64,000 nucleotides of DNA, from assembly GCF_001522865.1 (NCBI RefSeq), contig NZ_LOWB01000076.1, positions 62,001 to 126,000 of the forward strand, given 5' to 3'. This document shows, one piece after another, positions 1 to 10,251 of the stretch. Below the pieces are notes generated by a model that saw nothing but the letters and a program-made list of their open reading frames with translations, did not search any database and had not been told where the DNA came from. This DNA comes from Burkholderia sp. TSV86. Lineage in GTDB: Bacteria > Pseudomonadota > Gammaproteobacteria > Burkholderiales > Burkholderiaceae. A program made the position numbers and the translations under genes. How positions within the stretch are numbered: position 1 is the first letter of the stretch; the number at the start of each line of letters is the position of its first letter.

Positions 1-540
1 TCCGTGCGCATCCTCATACATCAGGCAAATTGGCTGCACCGCGCATTGCGCCTCGACCACGGCTTGGAACATGTTCGAATGGAACGGCAAAAGCCCGAGC
101 CCATCCGACGTGGTGCCCTCCGGAAACACGCACATCAGTTCGCCGTTGCCGAGACGAGCAGCCAGCTCGTGCATGATCCGCTTCGCCTCGCTGCGCTTCT
201 CGCGCTGAATGAACACGGTGCCCAGACGTTCGGCCAGCCAGCCGATCACCGGCCAGTCGCGCACCTCGGCCTTGGAGACGAACGGCGTCGGCCGCCACGC
301 ATTGATCACGTAGATATCGAGCCACGACACATGATTGCCGACCACGAGCGCGCGCGCGTCGAGCCGCGCGCTGTCGTTATGCACGACAAGCCGCATCCCG
401 CAGAGCCGCAGCATCTTCAGGGTCCAGCGCTGCGTGAGTTGCCGGCGCCGCGCGGGCGCCGCGCGCCGAAAGCGGAGGGCGACGATCGCCATTCCAGCCA
501 GCAGATGCAGGACGAGACGCGCCTTGCGGAGGGCTTGCAT
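1..540 (-). CDS. 1-acyl-sn-glycerol-3-phosphate acyltransferase (PlsC family), C-terminus cut by window edge
   Basis: Reading the minus strand from the ATG at 540 gives 180 codons without a stop before the left edge. The protein has the two hallmark motifs of glycerolipid acyltransferases: NHVSWLD (His70 and Asp75, the HX4D catalytic pair) and FPEGT (residues 139-143, substrate phosphate binding). A hydrophobic N-terminal segment (about residues 9-22) fits membrane association. The family acylates lysophosphatidic acid to phosphatidic acid at the inner membrane. The start lies 14 bases after the pyrC' stop, so it is probably the last or a late gene of the ruvX-pyrR-pyrB-pyrC' transcript. The C-terminus is not visible, so the exact acyl acceptor (LPA or another lysolipid or ornithine lipid) is open. 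Confidence 0.85.
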   Translation of the reverse strand, partial: MQALRKARLVLHLLAGMAIVALRFRRAAPARRRQLTQRWTLKMLRLCGMRLVVHNDSARLDARALVVGNHVSWLDIYVINAWRPTPFVSKAEVRDWPVIGWLAERLGTVFIQREKRSEAKRIMHELAARLGNGELMCVFPEGTTSDGLGLLPFHSNMFQAVVEAQCAVQPICLMYEDAHG

Positions 541-554
541 GGTGGGCGCTCGCG

Positions 555-1835
555 TCAGCGGCGCTCGAATGCGAGCTGGCCGGCGACGAGCGTCGCGCGC
601 ACCTGCGTCGGCAATTCGTAGCCCAGGAATGGCGTATTGTGCCCCTGGCTCTTCAGCGCGCGCGGCTCGACATACCAGTGCGTGTGCGGATCGAACACGC
701 ACAGATCGGCTGCTGCGCCCTCCGCGATCCGGCCGGCCGGCAGCTTCAGCACATCGGCTGGCGCCGAGCTGATCTTCGCCAGCGCCCGCGCGAGCGGCAC
801 GCCCGCCTCACGCGCCCACTTCACCGTCAGCGACAGCAGCAGTTCGAGCCCCGTCGCGCCCGGCGTCGCTTCTGCGAACGGCAGCAGTTTTTCGTCGTCG
901 TCGACGGGGGTGTGGTCGGAGCAGATCGCATCGATCGTGCCGTCGGCCAGCGCGGAGCGGATCGCTTCGCGGTCGCGCTCGTTGCGCAGCGGCGGATCGA
1001 GGCGGAATTGCGCATCGAAATAGCCGATATCGACGTCGATCAAATGCAGATGATTCACGCCGACGTCGCAGGTCACATTCAGGCCCTCGGCCTTCGCCGC
1101 GCGCACGAGCGCGATACCCGCCGCCGACGACAGCCGCGCGACGTGCACGCGCGCGCCCGTCACGCGCATCAGCTCGAACAGCGTGTGCAGCGCGATCGTC
1201 TCGGCCGCGACCGGCACACCCGACAGGCCAAGCCGCGACGCAACCGGCCCGCTCGCCGCGACGCCGCCCTTCGCGAGAAACGCGTCGACCGGACGCAGCC
1301 ACACCGTATAGCCGTAAGTGCTCGCATATTGCAGTGCGCGCAGCAGCACCTGCGTATCGGTGACGGGCACGTTCGCCTGCGTGAAGCCGATGCACCCCGC
1401 TTCGGTCAATTCGACCATCTCCGTGATCACGCTGCCCTTCAGGCCGACGGTCAGCGCGCCGAGCGGATACACGTGCGCCTGATGCAGATTGCGGGCGCGA
1501 AACTTCAGCATCTCGACAAGGCCGGGTTCGTCTAGCACGGGATCGGTGTCGGGCGGGCACACAAGGCTCGTCACACCGCCCGCGACGGCCGCGGCCATCT
1601 CCGATTCGAGCGTCGCCTTGTGCTCGTAGCCGGGTTCGCGCAGCCGCGCCGACAAGTCGACGAAACCCGGTGCGACAATCATCCCGGTCGCGTCGATCGT
1701 CTTGGCCGCGTTGAAATCCGCGGGCGTGCTCGCGCCGATCGCCGCGATTTTGCCGGCCGCGACGAATACGTCGGCCTGCCGCTCGGTGCCAGCCGCCGGA
1801 TCGATCACCGTGCCGCCTTTGATATGAATCTTCAT
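555..1835 (-). CDS. pyrC': Dihydroorotase-like PyrC' (probably non-catalytic)
   Basis: 426-residue amidohydrolase-fold protein of class I dihydroorotase length. The conserved metal site near the N-terminus, normally D-L-H-x-H-L-R-E-P-G, reads DLSARLREPG: Ser62 and Arg64 replace both zinc-binding histidines. The later site reads CSDHTPVDDDEK, keeping one Asp-His pair but losing the second His of DHAPH. The same cluster order (pyrR-pyrB-pyrC') and the same loss are known in Pseudomonas, where PyrC' is an inactive partner needed to assemble aspartate transcarbamoylase. I infer that role here; a catalytic PyrC should be encoded elsewhere. It lies 91 bases downstream of pyrB on the same strand. 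Confidence 0.9.
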   Translation of the reverse strand: MKIHIKGGTVIDPAAGTERQADVFVAAGKIAAIGASTPADFNAAKTIDATGMIVAPGFVDLSARLREPGYEHKATLESEMAAAVAGGVTSLVCPPDTDPVLDEPGLVEMLKFRARNLHQAHVYPLGALTVGLKGSVITEMVELTEAGCIGFTQANVPVTDTQVLLRALQYASTYGYTVWLRPVDAFLAKGGVAASGPVASRLGLSGVPVAAETIALHTLFELMRVTGARVHVARLSSAAGIALVRAAKAEGLNVTCDVGVNHLHLIDVDIGYFDAQFRLDPPLRNERDREAIRSALADGTIDAICSDHTPVDDDEKLLPFAEATPGATGLELLLSLTVKWAREAGVPLARALAKISSAPADVLKLPAGRIAEGAAADLCVFDPHTHWYVEPRALKSQGHNTPFLGYELPTQVRATLVAGQLAFERR

Positions 1836-1926
1836 GCGCTATCTGCTTATGCGTTGAATGCGTGAATGCGTCGAGTCCGATGCGCGGCGCACTGCGGCGG
1901 GCACGAGCCCGCGCCGCCGCGCGCGT

Positions 1927-2958
1927 TCAGTCGCTGTTGCCCGCGACGATGCCCATTACCGCCATGCGCACGGCAATACCGAAAGTCACCTGGTTCAGGA
2001 TCACCGATTGGGGGCCGTCGGCCACCTGCGAGTCGATCTCGACGCCGCGGTTCATCGGGCCGGGGTGCATCACGATCGCGTCGGGCGCGGCCAGCGCGAG
2101 ACGCTCGGGCGTGAGCCCCCAGCTCTTGAAGTACTCCTGCGCGGATGGCAGCAGCGCGCCGCTCATCCGTTCGTTCTGCAAACGAAGCATGATGATCACG
2201 TCGACGCCCTTCAAGCCTTCGTCGAGATTATGGAATACACGCACGCCCATCTGCTCGAGCCCGCCCGGCAGCAGCGTGCGCGGGCCGATCGCGCGCACTT
2301 CCGGCACGCCGAGCGTGGTCAGCGCGTGGATGTCCGAGCGCGCGACGCGCGAGTGCAGGATATCGCCGACGATGGCCACACGCAGCTTCGTAAAATCGCG
2401 CTTGTAGTGGCGGATCGTATACATGTCGAGCAGGCCCTGCGTCGGATGCGCATGACGGCCGTCTCCCGCGTTGATCACGTGCACGTGCGGCGCGCAGTGC
2501 TCGGCGATCAGGTACGGCGCGCCGCTCGACGCATGGCGCACGACGAACAGATCGGCATGCATCGCCGACAGGTTGTTGATCGTGTCGAGCAGCGATTCGC
2601 CCTTGCTCGTCGACGACGCGTTGATGTTCAGATTGATCACGTCGGCGGACAGGCGCTTCGCCGCGATCTCGAACGTCGTGCGAGTGCGCGTCGAGTTCTC
2701 GAAGAACAGGTTGAACACCGATTTGCCGCGCAACAGCGGCACCTTCTTCACTTCGCGGTCGGTCACGCTGACGAATTGCTCGGCGGTGTCGAGGATCTGG
2801 TTGACGACCGCGCGGGGCAACCCCTCGATCGTCAGCAAATGCTTGAGCTCGCCGTTCTTCGTGAGCTGCGGGTTGCCCTTCAGGAAGCCGTAGCGATGGC
2901 GCTCGGCGGGCGCGGACGCAGCGGAGGTGCCAGTGCGGCCGGAAATGTCGGTCGTCAT
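1927..2958 (-). CDS. pyrB: Aspartate carbamoyltransferase catalytic subunit
   Basis: 343 residues from the chosen ATG (MTTDISGR). It catalyses carbamoyl phosphate plus aspartate to carbamoyl aspartate, the committed step of pyrimidine synthesis, in the cytoplasm. The carbamoyl-phosphate loop STRTRTTFE is present, as are the later His-Pro-Thr-Gln region (HPTQGLLD) and the C-terminal [10 protein letters not shown] segment. An in-frame upstream Met at 3003 would add 15 residues with no family resemblance; the start at 2958 has a GGAA-like ribosome binding site about 10 bases upstream. It has an N-terminal extension typical of PyrB enzymes that pair with a dihydroorotase-like subunit, which fits the neighbouring PyrC'. 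Confidence 0.95.
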   Translation of the reverse strand: MTTDISGRTGTSAASAPAERHRYGFLKGNPQLTKNGELKHLLTIEGLPRAVVNQILDTAEQFVSVTDREVKKVPLLRGKSVFNLFFENSTRTRTTFEIAAKRLSADVINLNINASSTSKGESLLDTINNLSAMHADLFVVRHASSGAPYLIAEHCAPHVHVINAGDGRHAHPTQGLLDMYTIRHYKRDFTKLRVAIVGDILHSRVARSDIHALTTLGVPEVRAIGPRTLLPGGLEQMGVRVFHNLDEGLKGVDVIIMLRLQNERMSGALLPSAQEYFKSWGLTPERLALAAPDAIVMHPGPMNRGVEIDSQVADGPQSVILNQVTFGIAVRMAVMGIVAGNSD

Positions 2959-3041
2959 GATGTGCGTGATTCCAACGTGTTGCTGAACGGCACGCCCGCG
3001 CAAATCGGGCGCGGGCGGCCGGAGTGCATGGCGCGGCGGCC

Positions 3042-3560
3042 TCAGAGGCCGCGCGCCTCGGTGCGAAGCGTGAACGCGGCGGCGTCGGTGCGCTCGAGCA
3101 CGAGCGTCGCGTCGGCCGCGACGTCGAGCGTGCCGCCAACGAAGCGCGCCGCCACCGGCAGCTCGCGCCCGCCGCGATCGGCAAGCACCGCCAGTTCGAC
3201 GGCGGCGGGGCGCCCGTAGTCGAACAGTTCGTTGAGCGCGGCCCGCACGGTGCGCCCGGTGTACAGCACGTCGTCGACGAGCACGATCCGGCGCCCCTCG
3301 ACCTCGAACGGCAGCGATGTCGGGCTCGCCTGGCTGTGCAGCCCTTTTTTCGCATAATCGTCACGATGCAGCGCGACGTTGACGACGCCGAAGCCCGGCG
3401 CGGCCAAATCGCGCGCCAGGCGCTCCGCAAGCCACGCGCCGCCGCTGTAAATGCCGGCAACGACAGGGCCGTGCGGCGCTGAGAACGCAGCTTGCCCATA
3501 GGCGCCGCGAATCTGGTCGAGCAGGACGCGGTAAAGCGCCTCGGCATCAATGAAGCTCAT
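3042..3560 (-). CDS. pyrR: PyrR, bifunctional pyr operon regulator / uracil phosphoribosyltransferase
   Basis: 172 residues starting [10 protein letters not shown], a type I phosphoribosyltransferase. The PRPP-binding loop [15 protein letters not shown] is intact. In Gram-positives PyrR binds pyr mRNA to control attenuation; in Pseudomonas-type clusters its regulatory role is similar or inferred. The start codon lies inside the last codons of ruvX (14-base overlap), indicating translational coupling, and pyrB follows 83 bases downstream. I see no clear anti-terminator/terminator pair upstream of pyrB, so attenuation by this PyrR is not supported by the sequence itself. Confidence 0.92.
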   Translation of the reverse strand: MSFIDAEALYRVLLDQIRGAYGQAAFSAPHGPVVAGIYSGGAWLAERLARDLAAPGFGVVNVALHRDDYAKKGLHSQASPTSLPFEVEGRRIVLVDDVLYTGRTVRAALNELFDYGRPAAVELAVLADRGGRELPVAARFVGGTLDVAADATLVLERTDAAAFTLRTEARGL

Positions 3561-3987
3561 GATGGTCGGACAACTCGTCGAGATATTGTTGAAGAATGAT
3601 GCGGGCGGCTTCGGCATCGATGCGCGCCGCGGCTGCGCCGCGTGCGCGCAAGTCCGCGCGCGCGTCGACCGACGAGTAGCGTTCGTCGACCCAGCTCACG
3701 GGCAGATTGAAGCGTCCGTTCAACTGGTTGCCGAAGCGCTTGGCCTGCTGCGTCATCTCGTGCGGCGCACCGTCCGGATGAAGCGGCAGGCCGACGACGA
3801 GCGCATCCGGCTGCCACTGCGCGATCAGCTCGCCGATCGCCTTGAAGCGATGCTCGCGGTTCAGATTGGGAATGATGACGAGCGCACGGGCCGATCGAGT
3901 CAGCCGATTGCCGATCGCCACGCCGATGCGTTTTTCGCCGTAGTCGAACGCAAGGAGCGTCGCGTCGCGCGCAAGCGCCGCGCTCAT
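3547..3987 (-). CDS. ruvX: RuvX/YqgF family pre-16S rRNA nuclease / Holliday-junction resolvase-like protein
   Basis: 146 residues with an RNase H-like fold. The catalytic motifs are visible: [14 protein letters not shown] (first Asp near residue 15), [10 protein letters not shown] in the centre, and [11 protein letters not shown] (second acidic site). The family member YqgF processes the 5' end of 16S rRNA in E. coli and was first predicted as a resolvase. The ATG overlaps the yqgE stop by four bases (ATGA), and pyrR starts within its 3' end, so yqgE-ruvX-pyrR are translationally coupled. Confidence 0.93.
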   Translation of the reverse strand: MSAALARDATLLAFDYGEKRIGVAIGNRLTRSARALVIIPNLNREHRFKAIGELIAQWQPDALVVGLPLHPDGAPHEMTQQAKRFGNQLNGRFNLPVSWVDERYSSVDARADLRARGAAAARIDAEAARIILQQYLDELSDHHELH

Positions 3988-4562
3988 GCGTGCCCTGCCT
4001 CGCCGGAGAGCATCGACGAACTGACTCCGAGCAAACCGAGCGCCGCCTCGAAACGCTCCTCGGCGGGCGTATCGAACACGATGCGCGGATCAGCCTCGAC
4101 CGTGAGCCAGCCGTTCTTCGAGATTTCCTCTTCGAGCTGGCCCGCGCCCCAGCCGGCATGGCCGAGCGTCAGCAGGAACCGCTTCGGGCCGGTGCCCGTC
4201 GCGACCGCCTCGAGCACGTCCTTCGACGTCGTCATCTCCAACCCTCCTTCGACCGTCATCGATGAGTTGTACGAACTGCCCTCAACCGGCTCGTGCAGCA
4301 CGAAACCGCGCTCGGTCTGCACCGGGCCGCCGAAATACACGGGGATGTGCAGAAGCGGCTCGATTTCGAGCTTCAAATCGATACGGTTGAAAAGCGATTC
4401 GAGATCGATATCGGTTGGTCGATTGATGACGAGGCCGAGCGCACCGCGCTCGCTGTGATCGCAAAGATAGACCACCGTTCCTGAAAACGTCGGATCGGCC
4501 ATGCTCGGCATGGCGATCAGAAACTGGTTGGTGAGATTGATGCGATCGGAACTCTTGGACAT
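3984..4562 (-). CDS. yqgE: UPF0301 / YqgE (AlgH) family protein
   Basis: 192 residues from [10 protein letters not shown], the usual family length; an upstream in-frame Met at 4625 adds an unrelated Arg/Ala stretch and is not chosen. Family signatures visible are [26 protein letters not shown] near the start (partly given here) and [15 protein letters not shown]. The molecular function is unknown; it is almost always found next to ruvX, as here. It heads the minus-strand cluster yqgE-ruvX-pyrR-pyrB-pyrC', and the promoter is expected in the 230-base gap upstream. Confidence 0.93.
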   Translation of the reverse strand: MSKSSDRINLTNQFLIAMPSMADPTFSGTVVYLCDHSERGALGLVINRPTDIDLESLFNRIDLKLEIEPLLHIPVYFGGPVQTERGFVLHEPVEGSSYNSSMTVEGGLEMTTSKDVLEAVATGTGPKRFLLTLGHAGWGAGQLEEEISKNGWLTVEADPRIVFDTPAEERFEAALGLLGVSSSMLSGEAGHA

Positions 4563-4791
4563 AGTTTGAATTTTAGCAAAGACCTCGCGCGCCACGGTCG
4601 CCGCGCGAGTCGACACGATGTTCACTCACTCTATCACGCGTTCGAAACCCATCGATGTACCGTCCCGCGCGCTGTTGCCCAACCCCGTGCATATACGGGC
4701 CGGCATGGCTTTCGCGATTTTTCGGCACGTGTCTTCAGGGTTCTTGTAACACACTTTGACACACTTGCTCGGCTCACCCGGCCCGTGCAGG

Positions 4792-6138
4792 TTATACCGG
4801 AGAGGCGTCCAAGCCCGACAACGAGCCGGCGAGCGCCGCGCGCGCCGCCGACAGATCGGGCGGCGCCATGCCGGCTGCGATCTTGTGCAACGCGGCACGC
4901 AACGCTTCGGCCGCCTGAGCGCAGGCCGCCGGGCTGAGCGCATGCGCCGCGCCGAGATGCGCGCGGCGCCGCCATGCGAGCCCCAGCGCATCTGCAAGCA
5001 GCGCCGTATGACCGAGGCCGAGCGCACATGCGGCCGAACCGACGCGATACGCGGCATGTGCAGCGCGCAATGCCGCACCGGCATCGGCCGTGCGCGCATC
5101 CAGCGTAAGCTCGCTCATCGATGCATCCGCCGTTTGCAGAAAATCCTCATACGCATGACCGTTGACGACCACCGCGCCGAGTTCGCGCACCGGCTCGACG
5201 CGCACCGCGTCCGCCTCCGCGCGCGCGGCGCCGCCCGCCTCCCACAACGCCTCGGACGCCTGCGTCCCCGCAACATGCCAGGCGACGGTCAACCCGTAGT
5301 CGTGCAGCAGTTCCACATCGGCGCCATCCTCTGCCGCCGCACCGTACAACGCGTAATCGCGCCAGAAGAGCGCGAGCGTCTGCCTAACGAGCGCGTCGGG
5401 CGCGATTCGCAAGCCGCGCGCCTGCTCGCCGAGCAGCAGATTGCAGCGCGCGAGAAAACGCTTGAGTTCGACGCCGCCGCTCGCGCGCAGCACCCGGATG
5501 CATGCAAGCGCAAGCCGCCAATAATCGTAAGGAAACGGGCCGGCGAGTTCGGCCACGCAATCGGCGAGCCCATCGAGCGCCCCACTGGACGCAGCTTGCG
5601 GCACGCGCAGCGCACCGAGCAATGCCTGCTCGTAACGCGCGCGCAAATGCGCGAGCGCATGTTCCGACAACGGATACAGCGTCGCGGCCGGCACTGGCCG
5701 CCCGGCAAGCGCCAGCGCGTCGAGCGGCGTGTCGGCGCGCAAATCGCTCGCGGCCTGCACGCGCAGCGCCCGGTAGTGCTCGAACAGAACCGGCGAGCAC
5801 GCAAGCTCGCGCAAATTGCGTCTCTCGAGCGCTGCCCGGAAATCCCGCAACGCCGTTTCAAACCCGACCGGCTGCAACTCGATCGACGCAAGCGGTGCGG
5901 CTTCGGCCAGCGCACTGCAGAAGCGCTCGGCGGCAAGCCAGCCCGCTTCGCGCAACGCGGCGGCCGCCGCGGCAAGCGACGCGGCCGGATCGGCATGCCG
6001 CGCGAACGACTGCTGTGCGGCTTGCAATGCCGCGTCGGCGGCCGGTACCGCACCGCCTCGTGGATTGGGCAACGCGTCCGGGATCGGGAGTGATGCGAAT
6101 TCGCGGAAAGTGGGCACGAGCGTCAGCACCAGAAACAT
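4792..6138 (-). CDS. FimL-like protein resembling the N-terminus of the ChpA/PilL chemotaxis-type kinase
   Basis: 448 residues, Ala/Leu-rich, mostly helical, no signal peptide (the first hydrophobic stretch is short). The middle resembles the FimL/ChpA N-terminal scaffold: a segment like LRARYEQALLGALR (about 176-189), then PFPYDYWRLALACIRVL, KRFLARCNLLLGEQARGL and a stretch ending LLHDYGLTVAW, matching the family's pattern of an aromatic-rich helix, an RFL-type helix and a short YxL strand. There is no intact Hpt, histidine kinase, CheW or receiver domain. In Pseudomonas, FimL supports type IV pilus and cAMP signalling. I infer a stand-alone remnant or scaffold. The family call rests on pattern memory and needs a profile search. 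Confidence 0.5.
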   Translation of the reverse strand: MFLVLTLVPTFREFASLPIPDALPNPRGGAVPAADAALQAAQQSFARHADPAASLAAAAAALREAGWLAAERFCSALAEAAPLASIELQPVGFETALRDFRAALERRNLRELACSPVLFEHYRALRVQAASDLRADTPLDALALAGRPVPAATLYPLSEHALAHLRARYEQALLGALRVPQAASSGALDGLADCVAELAGPFPYDYWRLALACIRVLRASGGVELKRFLARCNLLLGEQARGLRIAPDALVRQTLALFWRDYALYGAAAEDGADVELLHDYGLTVAWHVAGTQASEALWEAGGAARAEADAVRVEPVRELGAVVVNGHAYEDFLQTADASMSELTLDARTADAGAALRAAHAAYRVGSAACALGLGHTALLADALGLAWRRRAHLGAAHALSPAACAQAAEALRAALHKIAAGMAPPDLSAARAALAGSLSGLDASPV

Positions 6139-6232
6139 AGCCGCGCAGCAAGCAGCGCAGGAAGACCGCCGATGCCGTTGCGCCGTGCCGCCGGCCCTCG
6201 CTCACGCGGGACCGGGCGGCCGGAGATGGCGG

Positions 6233-6403
6233 TCAGATCTGAACCATCTCGAAATCTTCCTTACGCGCGCCGCACTCAGGGCATGTCCAATTGATGGGAA
6301 CATCTTCCCAACGTGTGCCCGGAGCGATCCCCTCTTCCGGCAACCCAGCTTCTTCGTCGTAGATCCAACCGCAGATCAGGCACATCCAGCTTTTATATTC
6401 CAT
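6233..6403 (-). CDS. rubA: Rubredoxin
   Basis: 56 residues starting MEYKSWMCLICGWIYDE. It has the two CxxC knuckles that bind one iron (CLIC near the start and CPEC at residues 40-43) plus the conserved aromatic core and WEDVP loop. Rubredoxins are small cytoplasmic electron carriers, used for example with alkane hydroxylases or in oxidative-stress defence. An upstream in-frame Met (6481) would add 26 residues unlike rubredoxin. It is separated by about 215 bases from the divergent ThiD-family gene. The FimL-like gene starts 94 bases downstream on the same strand. Confidence 0.95.
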   Translation of the reverse strand: MEYKSWMCLICGWIYDEEAGLPEEGIAPGTRWEDVPINWTCPECGARKEDFEMVQI

Positions 6404-6618
6404 CTTAAGCCGCGTAAAGAAAAGTCCGTCGATTTCAAAAGAGCCATGATGGTACCGTGTCGGCGCCAGGCTGCCTAGCAATCCGCCTTCTAGGGCGCCA
6501 GCGTGCCGAGTACGTTAAAAAAAAGCTCGAATCGGCAAATTCCGCCTCATAATGGCTGCGCGCACGCACATCTCAGGCGCATCTGGCCCGCTTCACCGTT
6601 TTTTCTTTCCCCATTTCC

Positions 6619-7467
6619 ATGTCCAGCAACACCCCTCCGATCGTCCTTACTTTCGGCCTGTCCGACCCGACGGGCGGCTCCGGCTTGCAAGCCGACCTGA
6701 TGACCCTGGCAAGCATGGGCTGTCACGGCGTGTCCGTCCTGACGGGATATACCGTGCGCGATTCTGCCGCATGCGACGAAGTCACCGGGCTCGATCCCGA
6801 CACCGTCGCCGCGCAAGCGCGCATGCTGCTCGAAGACATGCCCGTCGCCGCCTTCAAGATCGGCGCCGCGACGCGCGCCGAGGTCGTGAGCGCGATCGCA
6901 GAGGTGGCCGCTGACTACGACGGCGTGCCGCTCGTCCTCGCACCGGATTTCACGCTCGACGACGAGCACGTGCTCGCCGCTGACGAGTTGCGCGAATCGA
7001 TCGCCGACCTGCTCGCGCCGCAAACGACGCTGCTCGTCGCCGATCACGCGACGCTTCTCGCGCTCGCGCAGCCCGACGGCGACGCCGAAGCGCCCAATCT
7101 GGACACCGCGCTGTCTCATTTGCTCGGTCAAGGCTGCGAGTACATTCTGGCGACGGAAACGGGCTCGCACCGGCTCGTCAATTCGCTGTACAGCGAGGAA
7201 GGCCAGATCCGGCAGGATTTGTGGGAACGCACGCCGCATCGGCTGATGGGCATCACCGACACGCTCGGCGCGGCGATCGCCGCACTGCTCGCGAACGGCC
7301 AGGAGCCGCCGGAAGCAGTGCGCGAAGCGCAGGAATATCTGTACCAGGCGGCACGCGGCGCATTCCGGCCCGGCATGGGCGCCTATCTGCCGGATCGATT
7401 CTTCTGGGCGCGCAGCAATGACGACGAAACGCCGATGGCGTCAGCGATCGCCAAGCGCGCGCGCTGA
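6619..7467 (+). CDS. ThiD-family hydroxymethylpyrimidine (phosphate) kinase, divergent
   Basis: 282 residues with a ribokinase-like fold. The N-terminal substrate motif DPTGGSGLQADLMTL matches the ThiD signature, and the C-terminal anion-hole region reads GITDTLGAAIAALLANG in place of the usual G-T-G-C-T-L-S-S-A-I. The central part is poorly conserved. Canonical ThiD phosphorylates HMP and HMP-P in thiamine synthesis. The Asp in place of the usual Cys and the divergent middle leave substrate and activity uncertain. The gene stands alone, convergent with groEL, with a strong shared terminator between them. It starts MSSNTPPIVL; an upstream Met at 6552 is in another frame. Confidence 0.8.
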   Translation: MSSNTPPIVLTFGLSDPTGGSGLQADLMTLASMGCHGVSVLTGYTVRDSAACDEVTGLDPDTVAAQARMLLEDMPVAAFKIGAATRAEVVSAIAEVAADYDGVPLVLAPDFTLDDEHVLAADELRESIADLLAPQTTLLVADHATLLALAQPDGDAEAPNLDTALSHLLGQGCEYILATETGSHRLVNSLYSEEGQIRQDLWERTPHRLMGITDTLGAAIAALLANGQEPPEAVREAQEYLYQAARGAFRPGMGAYLPDRFFWARSNDDETPMASAIAKRAR

Positions 7468-7616
7468 CGCCACACCGCCGCCCGCGCGCCCGATAACCGC
7501 GTCGCGCGGGCTTGCCGAAGAGACGAAGGCGCGCGCCGCGCCGGCCACGTTCTATCGTTAGGCGTCCGGCCTGCAGCTTCCCGCTTTCTGCTTCAGGCCG
7601 GCGGCAGTCAGCCGCT

Positions 7617-7658
7617 CCAAACGAAAACACCCGCAGCGACGCGGGTGTTTTCGTTTGG
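7617..7658. terminator. Bidirectional intrinsic terminator between thiD-like gene and groEL
   Basis: A perfect 18-bp inverted repeat (7617-7634 and 7641-7658) with a six-base AGCGAC loop. The arms contain a GC core (CACCCGC/GCGGGTG) flanked by AAAACGAAAA-type and TTTTCGTTT tracts, so a U-rich tail is read in both directions. It sits 150 bases after the thiD-family stop and 50 bases after the groEL stop, between convergent genes. Confidence 0.9.
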
Positions 7659-7707
7659 GAGAACGCGCGTCACCGCGCGTTCCTCGATGCAACCGGCGTG
7701 ATGCCGA

Positions 7708-9351
<1,644 letters not shown>

Positions 9352-9395
9352 CTAACTCCTTGGATTCTTGGGAATATGTACCGTTAAGTGAACGC

Positions 9396-9689
9396 TTACT
9401 TGGCGTTGACCACAGCCATGATGTCTTCTTCGCGCATCACGAGCAGTTCCTGGCCGTCGACCTTGACGGTTTGGCCGGCGTACTTGCCGAACAGCACACG
9501 ATCGCCGACCTTCACGTCGAGCGCGATCGCCGCGCCTTTGTCATCGCGCTTGCCCGGACCGATGGCGAGCACTTCACCTTGATCCGGCTTTTCAGCTGCC
9601 GCATCGGGAATCACGATGCCCGAGGCGGTCTTGGTTTCCTGATCCAGGCGCTTGACGATCACGCGATCGTGCAACGGACGAAGGTTCAT
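9396..9689 (-). CDS. groES: Co-chaperonin GroES (10 kDa)
   Basis: 97 residues starting [12 protein letters not shown], full length for GroES, including the mobile loop ([11 protein letters not shown]) and the C-terminal [12 protein letters not shown] two codons upstream (9695) is in frame but is immediately adjacent to the Shine-Dalgarno AGAGGAG, so the ATG at 9689, six bases after it, is chosen. It caps GroEL. Transcription starts at the CIRCE-overlapping promoter about 75-130 bases upstream. Confidence 0.98.
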   Translation of the reverse strand: MNLRPLHDRVIVKRLDQETKTASGIVIPDAAAEKPDQGEVLAIGPGKRDDKGAAIALDVKVGDRVLFGKYAGQTVKVDGQELLVMREEDIMAVVNAK

Positions 9690-9762
9690 ATTCACTCCTC
9701 TCTTAAATGAGACTGAAGAACGCTGGGAAACTGCCGGCCAGTGTACTGCCCGGCAGGAATTG

Positions 9763-9789
9763 TTAGCACTCTCGTGCAGTGAGTGCTAA
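9763..9789 (-). promoter_or_regulatory. CIRCE element (HrcA operator) of groESL
   Basis: Perfect match to the CIRCE consensus: TTAGCACTC (9763-9771), a nine-base spacer and GAGTGCTAA (9781-9789). HrcA binds this to repress groESL until heat stress. It lies 73 bases upstream of groES and its upstream end overlaps the -10 box of the promoter. Confidence 0.97.
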
Positions 9790-9817
9790 TTATATGGACG
9801 GGTTTTGACAAATTCAA
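9789..9817 (-). promoter_or_regulatory. Sigma-70 type promoter of groESL
   Basis: On the minus strand TTGAAT (9812-9817) is followed after 17 bases by a perfect TATAAT (9789-9794). The -10 box shares one base with the CIRCE arm, so HrcA would block initiation. The CTTGAA sequence also resembles a heat-shock sigma-32 -35 box, but no CCCCAT-type -10 is seen. Confidence 0.8.
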
Positions 9818-10251
9818 GAAGCTGGGATTGCGGAAATTTCGGAGGGGTTACGACGCACGGAAACCAGTGACTGGCGCTTCACCATTGGGAAAAAATTTTT
9901 AAAAACAAGGATCTGCGAAATAGCCTGGCCCCGCCTCAACCGCAGAGGGGTTCTTGCCGCTCCGGCGCCGACTCATATCGGCGCTCGCGCGGATCGGTCC
10001 GTGACGCCACGCTGGTGCGCTGAGTGCGGATGTCCGCCAGCATCTTGGGGATGGATCAGATTGCCGCGAGAAGCCGCGCACCGATCTTCCGCTCGCTGAT
10101 CCATATATGTGTACGCAACGCATATCGCCGCCGGCAAATAAGCGGCGTCGGCCGGCCGGCATGCCGCGCCATTCGATTGACTCGGGTTATCTTCCGCGTT
10201 GCAAAGGCGCGTGCGCCCCGCGCGGCACCCTCGCCCGTCGGCCGGCGAGCG
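9818..10251. other. Intergenic region, groESL upstream to exported-protein gene 3' end
   Basis: No supported gene. It holds an AT-rich run near 9890-9905 just upstream of the groESL promoter and otherwise GC-rich sequence. The short frames on either strand are Arg-rich and have no start context. Confidence 0.6.

Noticed and set aside
4-621. Plus-strand frame of 205 residues at the left edge
   Set aside because: Antisense shadow of the plsC-like gene, Arg/His-rich, no family pattern.
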